Origin: an uncultured Clostridium sp.
GTDB lineage: Bacteria; Bacillota; Clostridia; TANB77; CAG-508
NCBI GenBank assembly: GCA_946404215.1
Contig: CAMJCT010000011.1
Coordinates: 1 to 47,267, forward strand
Length of the DNA: 47,267 nt
Reading direction: 5' to 3'
The notes under the pieces are model-generated. The model was not told the DNA's origin. It did no database searches and saw nothing but the letters and a program-made list of their open reading frames with translations. Of the stretch, positions 46,445 through 47,267 are shown piece after piece (within the stretch, counting starts at the first letter, position 1; each line of letters starts with the position of its first letter). A program made the translations under genes and the position numbers.

Positions 46445-47267
46445 TTATTTTATAATACTTGTATTATAAAGTCTATAATTATTAATTATTACCATATCTT
46501 TTATATCTATTTTTTTGTCTTTATTTACATCTGCTGCTATTTGATATATCTCATCAAAATTTGCAATTGTACCATATAGTCTATAATTATTAATCTTAAT
46601 CATATCATTTATATCTGCATTTCCATCCCCTGTTGTATCTCCAGCTACTATTGCAGTATATTTTGCTTTTTCTACATCACCATCTAATACTTGTATTTCC
46701 ATTCCAGTTCCTATTTTTCCTTCAATTATTTCAACATTTTTATGAGTAATAACTATTCTGTAGCGTTCACAGAAGTTACTTTTAAACTTATCAATTGAAG
46801 TATTAGGACTAATTCCTAATAATATTGAATCATCTATATAATACTTACTATCATCATTCAATATTTTTTCATCTTCTTCTCCTACAATAATTTCTTGGAG
46901 AGCTGTCTTTGTTACTCCATTTTCTGTATATCTTATTGTTACTCTTTCTTTTCCAACAGCTAAATTATTACCATCTACTACTATTATATTTTCATCTTCT
47001 GCATTTATAGTTTTTGTGCTTCCATTATTATATGTTGCTGTTACTACCATTCCAGTTTTATCAAAGTTTTGTCCTTCTATATAGCTTGTTTTTGCTGGTG
47101 GCGTTGTTATTTCTATTCCTGTTAATCTTTTTTCAGATACTGTTATTTCTTGTGTAGTAGTCTTTGTTACTCCTTTTTCTGTATACCTTATTGTTACACT
47201 TTCTTTTCCAAGAGCTAAATTATTACCATCTACTACTATTATATTTTCATCTTCTGCATTTATAGTT
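46445..47267 (-). CDS. Dockerin-bearing Ig-like-repeat protein, partial
   Basis: The gene runs off the right edge of the window, so its start and signal peptide are not seen. The visible part has two Ig-like bacterial modules (Big-type, GMVVTATYNNGSTKTI and GKERVTIRYTENGVTKT), repeating with an 85-residue, 255-bp period. It ends with a dockerin-like pair of calcium loops: DTTGDGNADINDMIKI and ADVNKDKKIDIKDMVII, each followed by NNYRLY. Type I dockerins bind cohesins, and the next gene encodes a wall-anchored cohesin-like protein 44 bp downstream. The two copies of NNYRLY at dockerin recognition positions are nearly identical, as in classic dockerins. The catalytic or binding cargo domain is beyond the window. 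Confidence 0.82.
   Translation of the reverse strand, partial: TINAEDENIIVVDGNNLALGKESVTIRYTEKGVTKTTTQEITVSEKRLTGIEITTPPAKTSYIEGQNFDKTGMVVTATYNNGSTKTINAEDENIIVVDGNNLAVGKERVTIRYTENGVTKTALQEIIVGEEDEKILNDDSKYYIDDSILLGISPNTSIDKFKSNFCERYRIVITHKNVEIIEGKIGTGMEIQVLDGDVEKAKYTAIVAGDTTGDGNADINDMIKINNYRLYGTIANFDEIYQIAADVNKDKKIDIKDMVIINNYRLYNTSIIK
46881..47266 (-). repeat. 255-bp tandem repeat within the Ig-like protein
   Basis: The DNA encoding TINAEDENIIVVDGNNLA...GKE recurs with a 255-bp period (first codon at 47266 and again at 47011). Both copies are almost base-identical over more than 100 bp. The near identity suggests recent duplication or gene conversion and may allow copy-number change. Confidence 0.7.

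Overview
This looks like the chromosome of a low-GC, spore-related Firmicute, most likely an uncultured gut clostridium. The evidence is very AT-rich spacers, AGGAGG ribosome binding sites, near-consensus TTGACA-N17-TATAAT promoters, a Spo0E-like peptide, a DD-carboxypeptidase, GdpP, TrmFO, and a gdpP-rplI-dnaB cluster. The species assignment is inference. Almost all housekeeping genes lie on the minus strand, so replication probably runs right to left.

Layout. 1-730: a small mobile element (MITE), then a compact locus resembling a type I toxin-antitoxin module: a 36-residue hydrophobic peptide on the minus strand and a short RNA on the plus strand that converge on a shared terminator. 731-5347: a giant thioester-domain surface protein. 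5.6-7.6 kb: a fossil of a DD-carboxypeptidase gene, an MntA/HepT-like nucleotidyltransferase-HEPN chimera, and an intact DD-carboxypeptidase. 7.6-9.0 kb: plsX-acpP. 9.2-14.4 kb: the str cluster rpsL-rpsG-fusA-tuf, with unusually long spacers holding large hairpins. 14.4-20.5 kb: a coiled-coil protein, trmFO and an SNF2 helicase. 20.7-23.7 kb: decayed surface-protein fragments, a truncated MITE, a divergent kinase-like protein and a Spo0E-like gene. 23.8-29.4 kb: a pair of M16 peptidases, rpsU, a membrane J-protein and ftsH. 29.5-35.6 kb: tilS, a REP-associated (RAYT) transposase flanked by its likely repeats, dnaB, rplI and gdpP. 35.6-36.9 kb: another MITE and a frameshifted membrane-anchored protein. 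36.9-44.4 kb: rpoC and rpoB. 44.4-47.3 kb: a long rpoB leader, a candidate small RNA, a MITE, a small export-family membrane protein, and an operon for a dockerin protein and an LPXTG-anchored cohesin-like protein.

How it fits together. The core supplies transcription (rpoBC), translation (rpsL, rpsG, fusA, tuf, rpsU, rplI, tilS, trmFO), replication (dnaB), c-di-AMP turnover (gdpP), lipid synthesis (plsX, acpP) and proteolysis (ftsH, M16 pair). Around it sit surface-adhesion genes and several small mobile or addiction-like elements. The most interesting points are: (1) the candidate type I toxin-antitoxin locus; (2) a RAYT transposase whose 48-bp repeat is inserted in frame inside tilS and also abuts the dnaB stop codon; (3) a four-copy MITE family with 13-14 bp terminal inverted repeats and 8-bp target duplications; (4) the dockerin/anchored-cohesin pair; (5) the kinase-like protein with a novel N-terminal half; and (6) a discrete promoter-to-terminator small RNA just upstream of the rpoB promoter.
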